From the NCBI GenBank assembly GCA_001548435.1, contig AP017308.1, forward strand, positions 5,775,030 through 5,839,029: a DNA stretch of 64,000 nucleotides, read 5' to 3'. The notes under the pieces are model-generated. The model was not told the DNA's origin. It saw only the letters and a program-made list of their open reading frames with translations, and searched no databases. The stretch is from Leptolyngbya sp. NIES-3755. Its GTDB lineage: Bacteria; Cyanobacteriota; Cyanobacteriia; Leptolyngbyales; Leptolyngbyaceae. Shown piece by piece: positions 34,895-44,653 of this stretch; within the stretch, counting starts at the first letter, position 1; every line of letters starts with the position of its first letter. The translations under genes were made by a program, and so were the position numbers.

Positions 34895-35509
34895 CGAAAG
34901 TTCTCCAAAAGTTCAAAATAACTGCCTCAATCTGTGATGTCATGACTGCCTAGGACGAGTCGGGAGAAATAACATCTGCCAATCTCGTACCTGCTCCTTT
35001 CTTGTTGCCAAGCTATTTCACTCAAACTGAGCGCAGTGTTCTATAGTTTTCTGCTATTCAGAAACAATATTCTAGTGCCGCAGTATTGAAGGTTAAGCGT
35101 AGTGACCACATCGCTTGATTACTTCTATCTAAAGAGATGGAATTGACAGGCGAAAACTGTAAGCTTGCTTGAACCAGCCTGTTTATAGAAGCTTTTAGTG
35201 CTGAAAAACTAATATTCACTGATCAAATTTCTTCTACCATAAGAATGATAAATCTAAGCTAAGATATACGTAGAGTCGCTTCTAGATCTCACAAAAGATT
35301 GCTATAAAGAGCACAGTGTTCTCATCAATGAAAATCTAAAATTCTTGTTTTGACTAGGCATTGTCTTTTGAGTTCTCAGTATCAAAAAGATCGTTTCTCG
35401 AAAAGTAAAAGCTTTATCGATAGTATTAATTTTCGTGTTAGCGTTTTACTTTGCTAATCCAAGAGATTGAAGCACTGACCCCTCCTCCGAATTCAAGGAG
35501 TCCTTTTCC
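34895..35509. other. Long AT-rich divergent intergenic region
   Basis: These 615 bases between glf and the GH2 gene have no credible frame and no clear terminator. They should carry the divergent promoters. An AAGGAGT ribosome site precedes the GH2 start; CTCC/GGAG can pair around GAATTCAA just upstream of that start and could partly hide it. Confidence 0.6.
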
Positions 35510-37402
35510 ATGAAACTACTCGGTAAAAGCCTCGATAGCACCGCTCACTCTGTTTCTCATCCGGTTGCTCTGTGTCGTCAACTTGAAACAGGGTATCCTC
35601 GCCCACAGCTTCAGAGATCACATTGGATCAATTTGAATGGTTCTTGGAAATTCTCCTTCAACAATCAAGGAGACTGGAATCAGCCTGTGGATGTTTCTGA
35701 TTGGACACACACCATTGAAGTTCCCTTTGCACCGGAGTCAGAGCGGAGCGGTATTGGTGACACTGACTTTCATCCCCACTGTTGGTATGAACGAGCATTT
35801 GAAGTGCCCTGCGATCGACAACGAGTTCTACTGCATTTTGGTGCAGTCGATTATCACGCTTCGGTTTGGGTCAATGGTCAACTCGTCGGCAGTCACGAAG
35901 GCGGTCACACCCCGTTTAGTTTCGACATTACTCATACGCTGAGAGCAGAAACCACCCAACACGTTACAGTTTGGGCACAAGATGATCCGCAGGACTTAGC
36001 AAAGCCCAGAGGAAAACAAGATTGGCTAACAGAGTCGCATAGTATCTGGTATCCTCGCACGAGCGGAATTTGGCAGACCGTCTGGATTGAATGTGTTCCA
36101 GAAACTTACATTGAGAAAATTCGTTGGACACCGCATTTCGAGCGCTGGGAAATTGGATTTGAAGCCGTGACAGCCGGAAAAAGCTGCGATGATCTCTACA
36201 TTAAAGTGCGCTTAACGGTTGGCGATCGCTTACTCGTCAATGACATGTACGAAGTCGTGGACGATGCGATCAATCGTCGCATTGCGCTTTCTGATCCTGG
36301 CATTGATGACTATCGAAATGCGCTGTTATGGAGTCCTGAGAAACCAACATTGATCGATGCTCAGGTTCAACTTTGGCAAAATGGGGTCTTGATCGATGAA
36401 GTCAAATCCTACACTGCGATGCGGACAGCGAATATTCAGCGCGATCGCTTTATGTTAAACGGTCATCCCTATTATCTAAGGCTAGTGCTGGATCAAGGTT
36501 ACTGGACTGAATCCTTGATGACTCCGCCTTCGGATGAAGCTCTGCGTCTTGACATCGAACTCACAAAGAAAATGGGCTTCAATGGCGTTCGCAAGCACCA
36601 AAAAATCGAAGATCCCCGCTTTCTCTACTGGGCGGATGTGATGGGCTTATTAGTGTGGGAAGAGATGCCGAGTGCTTATCGGTTCACTCGAAAAGCCGTG
36701 GAGCGCATCACTAAAGAATGGATGGAAGTGCTCGATCGAGATAGCAGTCATCCGTGTATTATTGCCTGGGTTCCATTTAACGAATCTTGGGGTGTGCCAA
36801 ACCTTGCGGAAACACCTGCTCATCGGCACTATGTTCAAACGCTTTACTACCTCACCAAAACGCTTGATCCCACTCGTCCGGTGATTGGAAATGATGGTTG
36901 GGAAAGTACGACCACGGACATTCTCGCGATTCATGACTATGACACTCAGCCTCAACGACTAGCGAAACGATACGGTCCTGAAGTGAAGCTTTCGGATCTT
37001 CTTCAGAACCAGCGACCCGGCGGACGAATTCTCACACTTGATGGCTATCCCCACCAAGGACAGCCGATCATGTTAACTGAGTTTGGTGGCATCGCTTACA
37101 CAAAACCGACTGACAATCGTGCAGATCGGACCTGGGGATACGATCGCTCTGTGGATGTTTGCGATTTGCAACGGCGATACTATAGTCTCCTCAGTAGTGT
37201 GAATCGAATTGATATGTTTAGCGGCTTCTGTTATACGCAGTTAACGGATACGTTCCAAGAAGCGAATGGTTTGCTTTACGCCGATCGTACTCCTAAATTC
37301 GATTTTGCTGCGATCGCTTGTGGCACACTGGGTAAAGAGGAGGGCAGCCTGCTCTTAGAGTGTGAGATTGCACCTCATTGCAGTGGTTCTTGGCAAAGCT
37401 AG
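35510..37402 (+). CDS. Glycoside hydrolase family 2 protein
   Basis: The 630-residue protein has the GH2 order: a jelly-roll sugar-binding domain (WVNGQLVGSHEGGHTPF), an immunoglobulin-like domain and a TIM barrel. The acid/base motif is WVPFNESWG and the nucleophile motif is MLTEFGGIAY. GH2 includes beta-galactosidases, glucuronidases and, reportedly, beta-galactofuranosidases. Being next to a galactofuranosyltransferase and opposite glf suggests a galactose- or galactofuranose-related substrate, which is inference. There is no signal peptide, so it is cytoplasmic. Confidence 0.9.
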   Translation: MKLLGKSLDSTAHSVSHPVALCRQLETGYPRPQLQRSHWINLNGSWKFSFNNQGDWNQPVDVSDWTHTIEVPFAPESERSGIGDTDFHPHCWYERAFEVPCDRQRVLLHFGAVDYHASVWVNGQLVGSHEGGHTPFSFDITHTLRAETTQHVTVWAQDDPQDLAKPRGKQDWLTESHSIWYPRTSGIWQTVWIECVPETYIEKIRWTPHFERWEIGFEAVTAGKSCDDLYIKVRLTVGDRLLVNDMYEVVDDAINRRIALSDPGIDDYRNALLWSPEKPTLIDAQVQLWQNGVLIDEVKSYTAMRTANIQRDRFMLNGHPYYLRLVLDQGYWTESLMTPPSDEALRLDIELTKKMGFNGVRKHQKIEDPRFLYWADVMGLLVWEEMPSAYRFTRKAVERITKEWMEVLDRDSSHPCIIAWVPFNESWGVPNLAETPAHRHYVQTLYYLTKTLDPTRPVIGNDGWESTTTDILAIHDYDTQPQRLAKRYGPEVKLSDLLQNQRPGGRILTLDGYPHQGQPIMLTEFGGIAYTKPTDNRADRTWGYDRSVDVCDLQRRYYSLLSSVNRIDMFSGFCYTQLTDTFQEANGLLYADRTPKFDFAAIACGTLGKEEGSLLLECEIAPHCSGSWQS

Positions 37403-37833
37403 ATTCGATTAGCAATCAAAGAATGCCCCGTTGTTCGCAATTTTTGTATTGCAGCAGCGGGGTGTTTTTCTGCCTAGTATCAGATTCGTCAACGAATGAG
37501 AATTGACTAATACCACCAATGATAGATAGCAAGTAAATTTGTCGCTCATACGATAAAAGGACACAAAGCCCGGACGAGTTAATAGACCTTTTGCGTGAAT
37601 GCCTTGGCGAATAGAATTTGCGGCGATACACAGGAAGTCTGCACCAGTCGGACTCTCTTAAAAAACGGCTGTTAGTATGCGGCACATTTTGTTTGTGTAG
37701 CCTCGAAGTCCACTCAGTGGATATTCAAGGTTCACACAAAAACAATCTGATCGCGTAGCTCACACCCACGAATCAAAATCTATTTCCAAAACAGGTCTAA
37801 TGTACAGAACTTTTTGCGTCCAATCCAAGCTTT
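37403..37833. other. Intergenic region with terminator-like hairpin
   Basis: At 37424-37470 CCCCGTTGTTCGCAA partly pairs with TTGCAGCAGCGGGG, followed by TGTTTTT. This is a likely terminator for the GH2 gene. The remaining 360 bases show nothing recognisable; an 89-codon minus frame lacks support. Confidence 0.6.
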
Positions 37834-39336
37834 ATGACTAAAAACGCTATGAAAGGCTACCTCTTGCCAGCGTCAGAATTTGAAAACACAAGTAAAACAA
37901 CCATCACGACTGTTCCTGAACTCTGGAATCAGCAGTCACCTTACAACCGCAGTGCATTAGAAACTGGGATTGTTCACTTTGGTCCGGGTCGGTTTTTTCG
38001 GGCGCATCTTGCTCGCATTATTCACAAACATCTAGCGCAGAAAGACTCACGCTGGGGCATTTGCGGAGTCAGTCTCAAAAGTAGAAGTACGATCGCGACT
38101 CTGCAACCTCAAGACTTTCTCTATACTCTAGTCGAGCGCTACGACGGGGATGAACAATACGAATCAGCAGATATCATTGGTTCAATTAATCAGATGATCA
38201 ATGGTGCAGAAAATCCAAACGAAGTGCTTGAGTTAATGTCATCTCCTTCTGTTCAGATGATTACATTAACAGTGACGCAAGCGGGATACTGCCTTGATTC
38301 ACGGTTTAATCTCAATCCGAACTGTGATGAAATTGCACATGATCTAGACAATCCAACTTGCCCCAAGACTGTGATTGGCTTCATTGTTGAAGCATTACGA
38401 CGACGACGCGATCACGATTTGAAGCCTTTAACCATTCTGTCTTGCGACAACTTACCGAGAAACGGCGACATCTTGCAACGTGCAGTCCTGACTTACGCCG
38501 ATCGACTCGATTCATCTCTGGTCGAATACATTGCAAATCACACGACTTTTCCGAATACTGTGGTAGACCAAATTGTTCCTCGTCAGTGCGATTCTGACTA
38601 TGAATATCCGCGTCAGTTACTCAGCGTTCATGATCTCGCTCCCATTGTCACAGAACCCTTCTGGCAGTTTGTTGTCGAAGACAAGTTCAGCAGCGATCGA
38701 CCTTCCTGGGAAGAAACAGGCGTGACGATGACCGATAACATTGATCCCTTTTTGTACATCAAATCAAGACTGCTCAATGCAGTTCACACTTTTATTGCTT
38801 GTTTAGCGGTTGAAGCTGAAATTGAGTACGTGCATCAAGTCCTCAGATTAGCTGAGTTTCACTTGTTCCTTCGATCACTGATGGATGATATCGCGACTGC
38901 AACTCCGGTTGATTGTCAAATGTGCGAACAGTACATCGATCGTGTGTTACTCAGGCTCAGTAATGAAGCGCTACCTGATGCGATCGAACGGATTGCCGCA
39001 GAAACTTCTAGAAAGCTCGGTAAATACATTGTGCCAATCCTGCAAGATGCTTACACTCAAAACATCAACTCTCAGCGCTTGATCCTTCCGATCGCAGCCT
39101 GGATGTTAGCGGTACAAGAAAGCAAGTTCAACGTTCAAGATCGGAGTGATGTGATTGCTGCAATTCGAGCAGGAGCAAGCTTTAGTCAGGCTCTTGGACT
39201 GGAACGAAATGAATGTAGCAAGATGGTCGATCGAGAGTGCGATCGCGCTCTCAGGGAGATTCGCAATTTTGGATTATCCGCTACATTGAGGCATTATCAT
39301 AACGAGGAGTATTTTCAGAATGATATCGCCGCCTAG
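37834..39336 (+). CDS. Mannitol dehydrogenase family protein, divergent paralogue
   Basis: The 500-residue protein is a second long-chain polyol dehydrogenase, clearly different from the one at 27502. Shared motifs are HFGPGRFFRAHLAR, SCDNLPRNGD and the catalytic KSRLLNAVH. The usual VDRITPAT is VDQIVPRQ here, so specificity probably differs. Its end overlaps a HAD phosphatase start by 17 bases. A polyol-phosphate dehydrogenase plus phosphatase would make a free polyol, as does the fused mannitol-1-phosphate dehydrogenase/phosphatase of Acinetobacter. That is a hypothesis. Confidence 0.85.
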   Translation: MTKNAMKGYLLPASEFENTSKTTITTVPELWNQQSPYNRSALETGIVHFGPGRFFRAHLARIIHKHLAQKDSRWGICGVSLKSRSTIATLQPQDFLYTLVERYDGDEQYESADIIGSINQMINGAENPNEVLELMSSPSVQMITLTVTQAGYCLDSRFNLNPNCDEIAHDLDNPTCPKTVIGFIVEALRRRRDHDLKPLTILSCDNLPRNGDILQRAVLTYADRLDSSLVEYIANHTTFPNTVVDQIVPRQCDSDYEYPRQLLSVHDLAPIVTEPFWQFVVEDKFSSDRPSWEETGVTMTDNIDPFLYIKSRLLNAVHTFIACLAVEAEIEYVHQVLRLAEFHLFLRSLMDDIATATPVDCQMCEQYIDRVLLRLSNEALPDAIERIAAETSRKLGKYIVPILQDAYTQNINSQRLILPIAAWMLAVQESKFNVQDRSDVIAAIRAGASFSQALGLERNECSKMVDRECDRALREIRNFGLSATLRHYHNEEYFQNDIAA

Positions 39337-40042
39337 AGTTGTCTTGTTCGATCACGATGGAACTGTTGTTGATAGTGAAATTATTGCTCTGAAAAGTGCA
39401 TGGCAGCTTACCCTTGAAGTTGCAAATGAGTTTCCTGGTGCAAGATCCTATACGCTTCCTGGATTCATTAAACAGTTTGCCGGGAAGCCTTATCGAGAAA
39501 TCTTGATGCAGGTTTATGCAGATTGTCCATCGGCTCTGAGTGAAGCAGACATTCAACGACTTGTACTCGAAGAAGAGAATCGAGCGATCGAACATCTTAG
39601 TCTTAACGCCAAACCGACTGCGGGAACCTCTGCGGTATTGGATGAATTAAGCGATCGTGAGATTGAATTTGCTCTGGTTAGCAATAGCAGTTCACGACGG
39701 TTGAAAGCTTGTTTGCTGGCATCTGAACTGACTTGTTACTTCGAGCACGATCGTGTCTTTAGTGCCCATGATTCTCTTCCAGTCCGACGACCAAAACCGC
39801 TACCCGATATCTATCTTCATGCAGTGCAATGTTTAAATGCAAATGTTGCAAACTGTATTGCGATCGAAGATTCTGTGAGCGGGGTCAAATCAGCGATCGC
39901 GGCTGAAATTCCACTGATTGTTGGCTATGTAGGTGGGACGCATATTACGGATGAAGAACGCAGCGATCGTATGGCGGTACTGCAATCAGCAGGTGCTCAT
40001 CAGATCATCGAACAGATGCCCGAACTCATTTCGTTACTCTAA
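39320..40042 (+). CDS. HAD-superfamily phosphatase (beta-phosphoglucomutase-like)
   Basis: The 240-residue protein has all HAD motifs: FDHDGTVVDSE with the nucleophile Asp, VSNSSS (motif II), Lys in RRPKPLPDIY (motif III) and IEDSVSGVKSA (motif IV). A cap domain lies between motifs I and II. It probably dephosphorylates a sugar or polyol phosphate. The 17-base overlap with the polyol dehydrogenase gene indicates coupled synthesis, and 14 bases separate it from the glycosyltransferase. Confidence 0.88.
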   Translation: MISPPRVVLFDHDGTVVDSEIIALKSAWQLTLEVANEFPGARSYTLPGFIKQFAGKPYREILMQVYADCPSALSEADIQRLVLEEENRAIEHLSLNAKPTAGTSAVLDELSDREIEFALVSNSSSRRLKACLLASELTCYFEHDRVFSAHDSLPVRRPKPLPDIYLHAVQCLNANVANCIAIEDSVSGVKSAIAAEIPLIVGYVGGTHITDEERSDRMAVLQSAGAHQIIEQMPELISLL

Positions 40043-40056
40043 TATCTACGAACTCT

Positions 40057-41691
40057 ATGAACATCTTAGGCAGAATTAAACTTCCCAAATCGCCCGACAT
40101 TTCTGAACTATATCTTCAATCCAACGAGACAGTCTCGATCGATGAACAGAACGGCAGCAAAAGAGTCGTCTTCCAGCAAGGTGGAGTCATTTCTTCCAGT
40201 TCTTACTTCAACTCATTCTATGAAAAATACTATGTTAACTACACCTTGCTGGACTCTATCTACTATGTTTTGGAGCTAGAAGGCAGCTTTAAAGTTGCAG
40301 TTTATCGCGAAGTCAATGAAAGCAACGAGAGAGAAAAGATTTTAGAAGAAAGCTTCGAGCAGTGCCAACTTTCGTCGCCTGTGAAACTTTCATCGATCGA
40401 GCTATTGCAAAACGAGAATGCAGGTCGAATCTATGTTGAAATCACCTGTTTAAGCCAAGAAGGTTGTTTTGAATCCGGTTGGATTGCAACCGATCAACCG
40501 AGATCAAGAGAAGTCTCACTCGGTATTGTTATCTGTACGTACAAGAAAGAGCACTACGTTAGAGAGACACTGGCAACCCTTCTGCAAGATGAGCTACTTC
40601 GTGACAAAGACCTTCGAGTTTTCATCTCTGATAATGGTAGAACCCTGAACCACAGGGAGTTTCAAGATTCAAGAGTCAAAATCTTTCCGAACAAGAACGC
40701 AGGCGGTAGTGGTGGCTTCACTAGAGGATTGATGGAAGCTCTAGCAGAGGGACATTCCTCGCATTTTCTACTGATGGATGACGACATCGAACTAGAAAGC
40801 GAAAGTATCTACCGGTTGTTTGCTGTACACGAGTATGCAAAGACCGAACTGATTATTGCAGGTGGCTTACTCAGTCTGATCGAGAAGCACGTTCTATACG
40901 AAGCAGGAGCGACTTATAGCGAGGACTCTAGCACAAAGGGTGCATCTGGCTCGTTAACTCCATTAAATCACTATCTCGACCTCCGGCAATCTCAAACCCT
41001 CAATCAACTTCTCGTTGAAGAAGATGCAGATTACGGTGGATTCTGGTTTTGCTCATTCTCTAGAACCCTCGTAGAGCAACTCAATCTCCCATTACCGCTC
41101 TTTATCAAACTCGATGATGTGGAGTACTGTTTCAGAGCTAAGAAAAAATTCGGCATTCCGATCGTTACATTTCCCTCAATGGCAGTCTGGCACATTCCCG
41201 CATCTGCAAAGAACTTGAACTGGGAAGCCTACTACTATTTCCGCAATGACTTAATCACTTACGCCATCCATTATTCACCCAACTACACGCACGTTGTTAA
41301 CAACTACACCAGAGAAATTATGCTGGCGTTGTTAATGCCCGACTACGATCGTGCTCAGATGTTGATGAAGGCATTTTCCGACTATCTCAAAGGTCCAAGC
41401 TTGCTCAAGGATAATGACCCAGAAACGACCCACCCCACGGTGCTGAAACTCAGTCGGACTTACGAGAATCAATCTGAAATTGACCCACTCACACACATTC
41501 AACTTCTAGAACAATGGACGAGTATTGTATCCGAAGGACGATCGGAATGGTCGTCTGTTTGCCAGGAGTGGAAGGCGGCGGGACAAGAACTGGTTTCTCC
41601 GACGTTTTGGCAGCAATACCTTGAACTAGAATCTTCACCGGAAACTCTAGCTGTACAAACTGCTCATTCGGGAGCCAAATTGTTGAATTAA
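40057..41691 (+). CDS. GlfT2-like galactofuranosyltransferase
   Basis: The 544-residue protein has the domain order of mycobacterial GlfT2. A beta-rich N-terminal domain (1-150) comes first, then a GT-A domain starting VSLGIVICTYKKEHY. Other motifs are NAGGSGGFTRG (214-224), the metal-binding DDD (241-243), KLDDVEYCFRA with the catalytic-base region DDxE (353-356), and VWHIP (377-381). A helical C-terminus follows. GlfT2 adds galactofuranose from UDP-Galf. The presence of glf in the divergent operon strongly supports the same donor. The acceptor, such as a glycolipid or polysaccharide, is unknown. Confidence 0.88.
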   Translation: MNILGRIKLPKSPDISELYLQSNETVSIDEQNGSKRVVFQQGGVISSSSYFNSFYEKYYVNYTLLDSIYYVLELEGSFKVAVYREVNESNEREKILEESFEQCQLSSPVKLSSIELLQNENAGRIYVEITCLSQEGCFESGWIATDQPRSREVSLGIVICTYKKEHYVRETLATLLQDELLRDKDLRVFISDNGRTLNHREFQDSRVKIFPNKNAGGSGGFTRGLMEALAEGHSSHFLLMDDDIELESESIYRLFAVHEYAKTELIIAGGLLSLIEKHVLYEAGATYSEDSSTKGASGSLTPLNHYLDLRQSQTLNQLLVEEDADYGGFWFCSFSRTLVEQLNLPLPLFIKLDDVEYCFRAKKKFGIPIVTFPSMAVWHIPASAKNLNWEAYYYFRNDLITYAIHYSPNYTHVVNNYTREIMLALLMPDYDRAQMLMKAFSDYLKGPSLLKDNDPETTHPTVLKLSRTYENQSEIDPLTHIQLLEQWTSIVSEGRSEWSSVCQEWKAAGQELVSPTFWQQYLELESSPETLAVQTAHSGAKLLN

Positions 41692-41700
41692 AGGTTAAGA

Positions 41701-41731
41701 GTCAGCCTGATCCTGAAATTTGCAGGCAGAC
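41701..41731 (+). promoter_or_regulatory. Hairpin in the CP12 leader
   Basis: GTCAGCCTG pairs with CAGGCAGAC (one A-A mismatch) around a 13-base loop. There is no T-run after it, so it is more likely a leader structure than a terminator. Confidence 0.5.
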
Positions 41732-41775
41732 TAAAGGTATGCACCCAGTTCGCACTACAACCAGGGGTTAAGGTT

Positions 41776-42012
41776 ATGACTCAGGCAAAAGAAGGCGTTA
41801 CGATCGCACAGCGTCTAGATGATCTCGTGAATCAAGCTCATGCAGCTTGTGGCGAAAATGGCATGATGTCCGGTGAATGTGCTACCGCTTGGGATGCGGT
41901 CGAAGAAGTCCAAGCGGAAATTTCACATCGTCGATCGGATACGAAATCTGCTTTTAATGCTTATTGCGACGAAAATCCAGATGCCGCAGAATGTCGCGTT
42001 TACGATGTGTGA
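41776..42012 (+). CDS. cp12: Calvin cycle regulator CP12
   Basis: The 78-residue protein has both cysteine pairs: CGENGMMSGEC (N-terminal) and YCDENPDAAEC (C-terminal). The AWDAVEEVQAE core for PRK binding lies between them. In the dark CP12 forms disulfides and joins GAPDH and phosphoribulokinase in an inactive complex. The length is standard. It has its own leader and terminator, so it is probably monocistronic, and it is unrelated in function to the preceding glycosyltransferase. Confidence 0.97.
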   Translation: MTQAKEGVTIAQRLDDLVNQAHAACGENGMMSGECATAWDAVEEVQAEISHRRSDTKSAFNAYCDENPDAAECRVYDV

Positions 42013-42184
42013 TCTCATTCGATCGGGTGAATCGATCGGGGGAGGCTACACTCCTTGCAACTTTCTATACTGAAAACAAGAAAACGAAACGAAGCAAGTC
42101 AAGAGCGCCCTGGAACTCTCCATCTAAGCGCAGAACGATATCTCTGAAGCAGAAGATATGCTTTAGCAATTGCATACACCTCTC

Positions 42185-42216
42185 AAGCAGTGATCCAAAA
42201 CATCGCTGCTTTTTTG
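42185..42216 (+). terminator. Rho-independent terminator after CP12
   Basis: AAGCAGTGAT pairs with ATCGCTGCTT (one wobble) across a CCAAAAC loop, followed by TTTTTG. It lies 170 bases after the CP12 stop and so implies a long 3' UTR. Confidence 0.8.
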
Positions 42217-42271
42217 TTGATGATTTAGAGTGGGCACACTAGACGAGTGTGTTCTGTCTTCCGATCGTGCT

Positions 42272-43042
42272 ATGACCCATCCTCTACACCCGGACTCGAT
42301 CGAGAATATTCTCCAAAAGCTTCCCTCCGAAGCCAAATCCTGGGCGGAGAGCTTGCCTTGGAATCAGCGTCGTTATGTGCTGTCTCTCTGTCATTTGCTC
42401 TGTGCCGCGTCACCAGATGTCAGAGCCGAATTTCTTGATGAATATACCGCAAACGGCTTAATTTCTAAATTGGTCGAAAATCAGGAAATTCGCCAAAAGG
42501 TCAAGCTCAACCTCGATCGATTTCAAATCAAAACAGAACTCACAGAACCCATTCTAAGAGAGTACATTCGCCAGTTCTACATCCATTCTGCTCAGGATTC
42601 GCGAGTCAAACCCGATCTAATTCTTGAATCTGCACTGCGCGTAGTGGTCAGTACCGAAGAACGGAATCATATTTACAATTACATTCTCGGTTTTGAAATC
42701 ATCAAATTATTGTTCCGAATGAGTTGGTTACAGCACGAACGGCTCTATCGTCTCCAGCGCAATCAAGAGGAATTTATCACGCTGTATCTCAAGCCAATTC
42801 AGCAAACGCACCGATTAAATCAAATCATCGTGCCCAGAGATGAAAAACTATTCTTTGCACGTCGAGATTACTTTGTGCAATTGCCAGAGATTTCGGATCG
42901 AAAACTAACTCAACTCGCGATCGCAACTTTTACCACGGATATCATCAGCAATTTCGGCTTTTCGGTCATTCGACATCCCGATGCGATCGTGTACGATCAC
43001 GACTACATTTACCAAGTCGATGTCGAAGCTGCGTTTGATTGA
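42272..43042 (+). CDS. Conserved hypothetical protein
   Basis: ATG 42272 is preferred over an upstream GTG at 42230. The 256-residue protein is mainly helical, with no membrane segment. It begins MTHPLHPDSIENILQKLP and contains WNQRRYVLSLCHLLCAASPDV. A late, more hydrophobic region LTQLAIATFTTDIISNFGF precedes the end. I recognise no domain. It ends 52 bases before a tRNA-Ser gene. Its codon use and HIP1 content match the chromosome, so it looks like a resident gene. Confidence 0.75.
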   Translation: MTHPLHPDSIENILQKLPSEAKSWAESLPWNQRRYVLSLCHLLCAASPDVRAEFLDEYTANGLISKLVENQEIRQKVKLNLDRFQIKTELTEPILREYIRQFYIHSAQDSRVKPDLILESALRVVVSTEERNHIYNYILGFEIIKLLFRMSWLQHERLYRLQRNQEEFITLYLKPIQQTHRLNQIIVPRDEKLFFARRDYFVQLPEISDRKLTQLAIATFTTDIISNFGFSVIRHPDAIVYDHDYIYQVDVEAAFD

Positions 43043-43094
43043 GCAAATCGCGATCGCATTTGACCGGAACTAAGTTAAAATCATCCAAGTACCT

Positions 43095-43179
43095 GGAGAG
43101 GTGGCAGAGTGGTCGATCGCGTTCGACTTGAAATCGAATGAACCGAAAGGTTCCGTGGGTTCGAATCCCACCCTCTCCG
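43095..43179 (+). tRNA. tRNA-Ser (anticodon UGA)
   Basis: The acceptor arms GGAGAGG and CCTCTCC pair and are followed by a discriminator G. The anticodon stem-loop reads TCGACT-TGA-AATCGA, and a long variable arm (ACCGAAAGGTT) is typical of class II serine tRNA. The T loop GGGTTCGAATCCC is present. The CCA end is not encoded. Confidence 0.97.
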
Positions 43180-43182
43180 TTT

Positions 43183-44544
43183 TTACAATCGAGCTTCGAC
43201 GAGCGGCTGTGCAGTCAGACTAAACGGGCGCACTTCGGTGATTTTGACTTTGACTAATTTTCCGCGTAGTTCATCGATCGAGCCTGCAAAAAATGTCAGT
43301 CGATTGCCGCGTGTCCGTCCCATCACTTGAGTGGGATCTTTCGGATTCTGCGCTTCGACTAATACTTCCTCGATTCGTCCTGCATAGCGTTGAGAGCGAT
43401 CAGCGGCGGTTTGCGACACTAATCGATTCATCCGCTGTAATCGATCGGCTTTCATTTCTTCAGATAACTGAGTTTCCCAAACTGCCGCAGGAGTGCCCGG
43501 ACGCGGAGAATAAGCGGCTGTATTGATCAAATCAAAGCCAATGTCCTCGACCAGTTTCAGCGTGTTTTGGAATTGTTCCTCAGTTTCGCCAGGAAAACCG
43601 ACGATCGCATCTGCACTAATCGACGCATCCGGCATATATTCGCGAATCGTATTGATAATCCGACGATAGCGTTCATGAGTATATCCTCGCGCCATTGCTT
43701 TGAGAACGTCGTTATCTCCAGACTGAAAAGGAATATGGAAATGCTCACAGACCTTGGGCAATTCAGCACAGGCGCGGATTAATCGCTCGGTGAAGTAGCG
43801 CGGGTGGCTCGTGGCGAAACGAATACGATCGATCCCTTCCACATCATGCACAAAGTAAAGCAAATCTGTGAAGGTATGCAGATGTCGCCCTTCTGAAGTG
43901 GTTCCAGGCAAATCGCGCCCATACGCATCAATGTTCTGACCGAGCAACGTGACTTCCTTGTAACCCTGAGCCGCTAACGATTCAATTTCAGCCCGAATTG
44001 CTTCTGGAGTCCGAGATTGTTCGACACCGCGCACACTTGGAACCACACAGTAAGTACAGCGTTCATTACAGCCGTAAATCACATTCACCCAAGCTGTAAC
44101 TTGGCTATCTCGTCTCGGTTTCGTAATATCTTCGACAATGTGAATCGGATCAGTGGCGACGACCTGATTTCCGTTAAACACTTGTTCGAGCAGATCTTCG
44201 AGTTGATTCGCGTACTGTGGACCCATCACCAAATCGAGTTCAGGAACGCGACGTAAAAGGGATTCTCCTTCTTGTTGCGCCACACATCCAGCAATCACGA
44301 TCGTAATATCGGGATTTTCTTGTTTCCGTTGGGCTTGTCGTCCCAGATACGAATAGACTTTTTGCTCAGCGTTATCGCGGATCGTGCAGGTATTGTAGAG
44401 AATCAAATCCGCTTCATTCGGTTCTTCTGACCACTCAAAGCCCATTGTTTCTAGAATTCCAGCCATACGTTCGGAATCTGCCTTATTCATTTGGCAGCCA
44501 AACGTGGTGATGTGATAGCGACGAGAAGCAGTCATGGGCGACAA
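43183..44544 (-). CDS. miaB: tRNA 2-methylthio-N6-dimethylallyladenosine synthase MiaB
   Basis: The 453-residue radical-SAM methylthiotransferase has an N-terminal UPF0004 domain ([14 protein letters not shown], three cluster Cys). The radical-SAM motif [17 protein letters not shown] follows, and the C-terminal TRAM domain contains [11 protein letters not shown]. It adds the 2-methylthio group to i6A37 of tRNAs that read UNN codons, such as the tRNA-Ser(UGA) encoded 3 bases away on the other strand. An internal Met at codon 4 is an alternative start. Confidence 0.96.
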   Translation of the reverse strand: MSPMTASRRYHITTFGCQMNKADSERMAGILETMGFEWSEEPNEADLILYNTCTIRDNAEQKVYSYLGRQAQRKQENPDITIVIAGCVAQQEGESLLRRVPELDLVMGPQYANQLEDLLEQVFNGNQVVATDPIHIVEDITKPRRDSQVTAWVNVIYGCNERCTYCVVPSVRGVEQSRTPEAIRAEIESLAAQGYKEVTLLGQNIDAYGRDLPGTTSEGRHLHTFTDLLYFVHDVEGIDRIRFATSHPRYFTERLIRACAELPKVCEHFHIPFQSGDNDVLKAMARGYTHERYRRIINTIREYMPDASISADAIVGFPGETEEQFQNTLKLVEDIGFDLINTAAYSPRPGTPAAVWETQLSEEMKADRLQRMNRLVSQTAADRSQRYAGRIEEVLVEAQNPKDPTQVMGRTRGNRLTFFAGSIDELRGKLVKVKITEVRPFSLTAQPLVEARL

Positions 44545-44598
44545 GAAATAAACTCAGAACCTCATTCTAGATTGATTTCGTTTGATTTGCTGAGATCG

Positions 44599-44630
44599 AA
44601 AAAAGAGCGATCGAATAGATGCGATCGCTC
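44599..44630 (-). terminator. Terminator of the surface-protein gene, built on a HIP1 site
   Basis: Minus strand: GAGCGATCG pairs perfectly with CGATCGCTC around CATCTATT, followed by TTTTTT. One arm holds GCGATCGC. It lies 24 bases after the stop at 44654. Confidence 0.85.
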
Positions 44631-44653
44631 TCCTCAACTCCTTACTCTGTCTT

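Noticed and set aside
37416-37685. 89-codon minus-strand frame
   Set aside because: It overlaps the terminator hairpin, has no ribosome site and shows no recognisable domain.
41692-41775. Glutamine riboswitch before CP12
   Set aside because: The stretch AGTTCGCACTACAACC superficially recalls such elements, but the conserved core bases are not in the right order.
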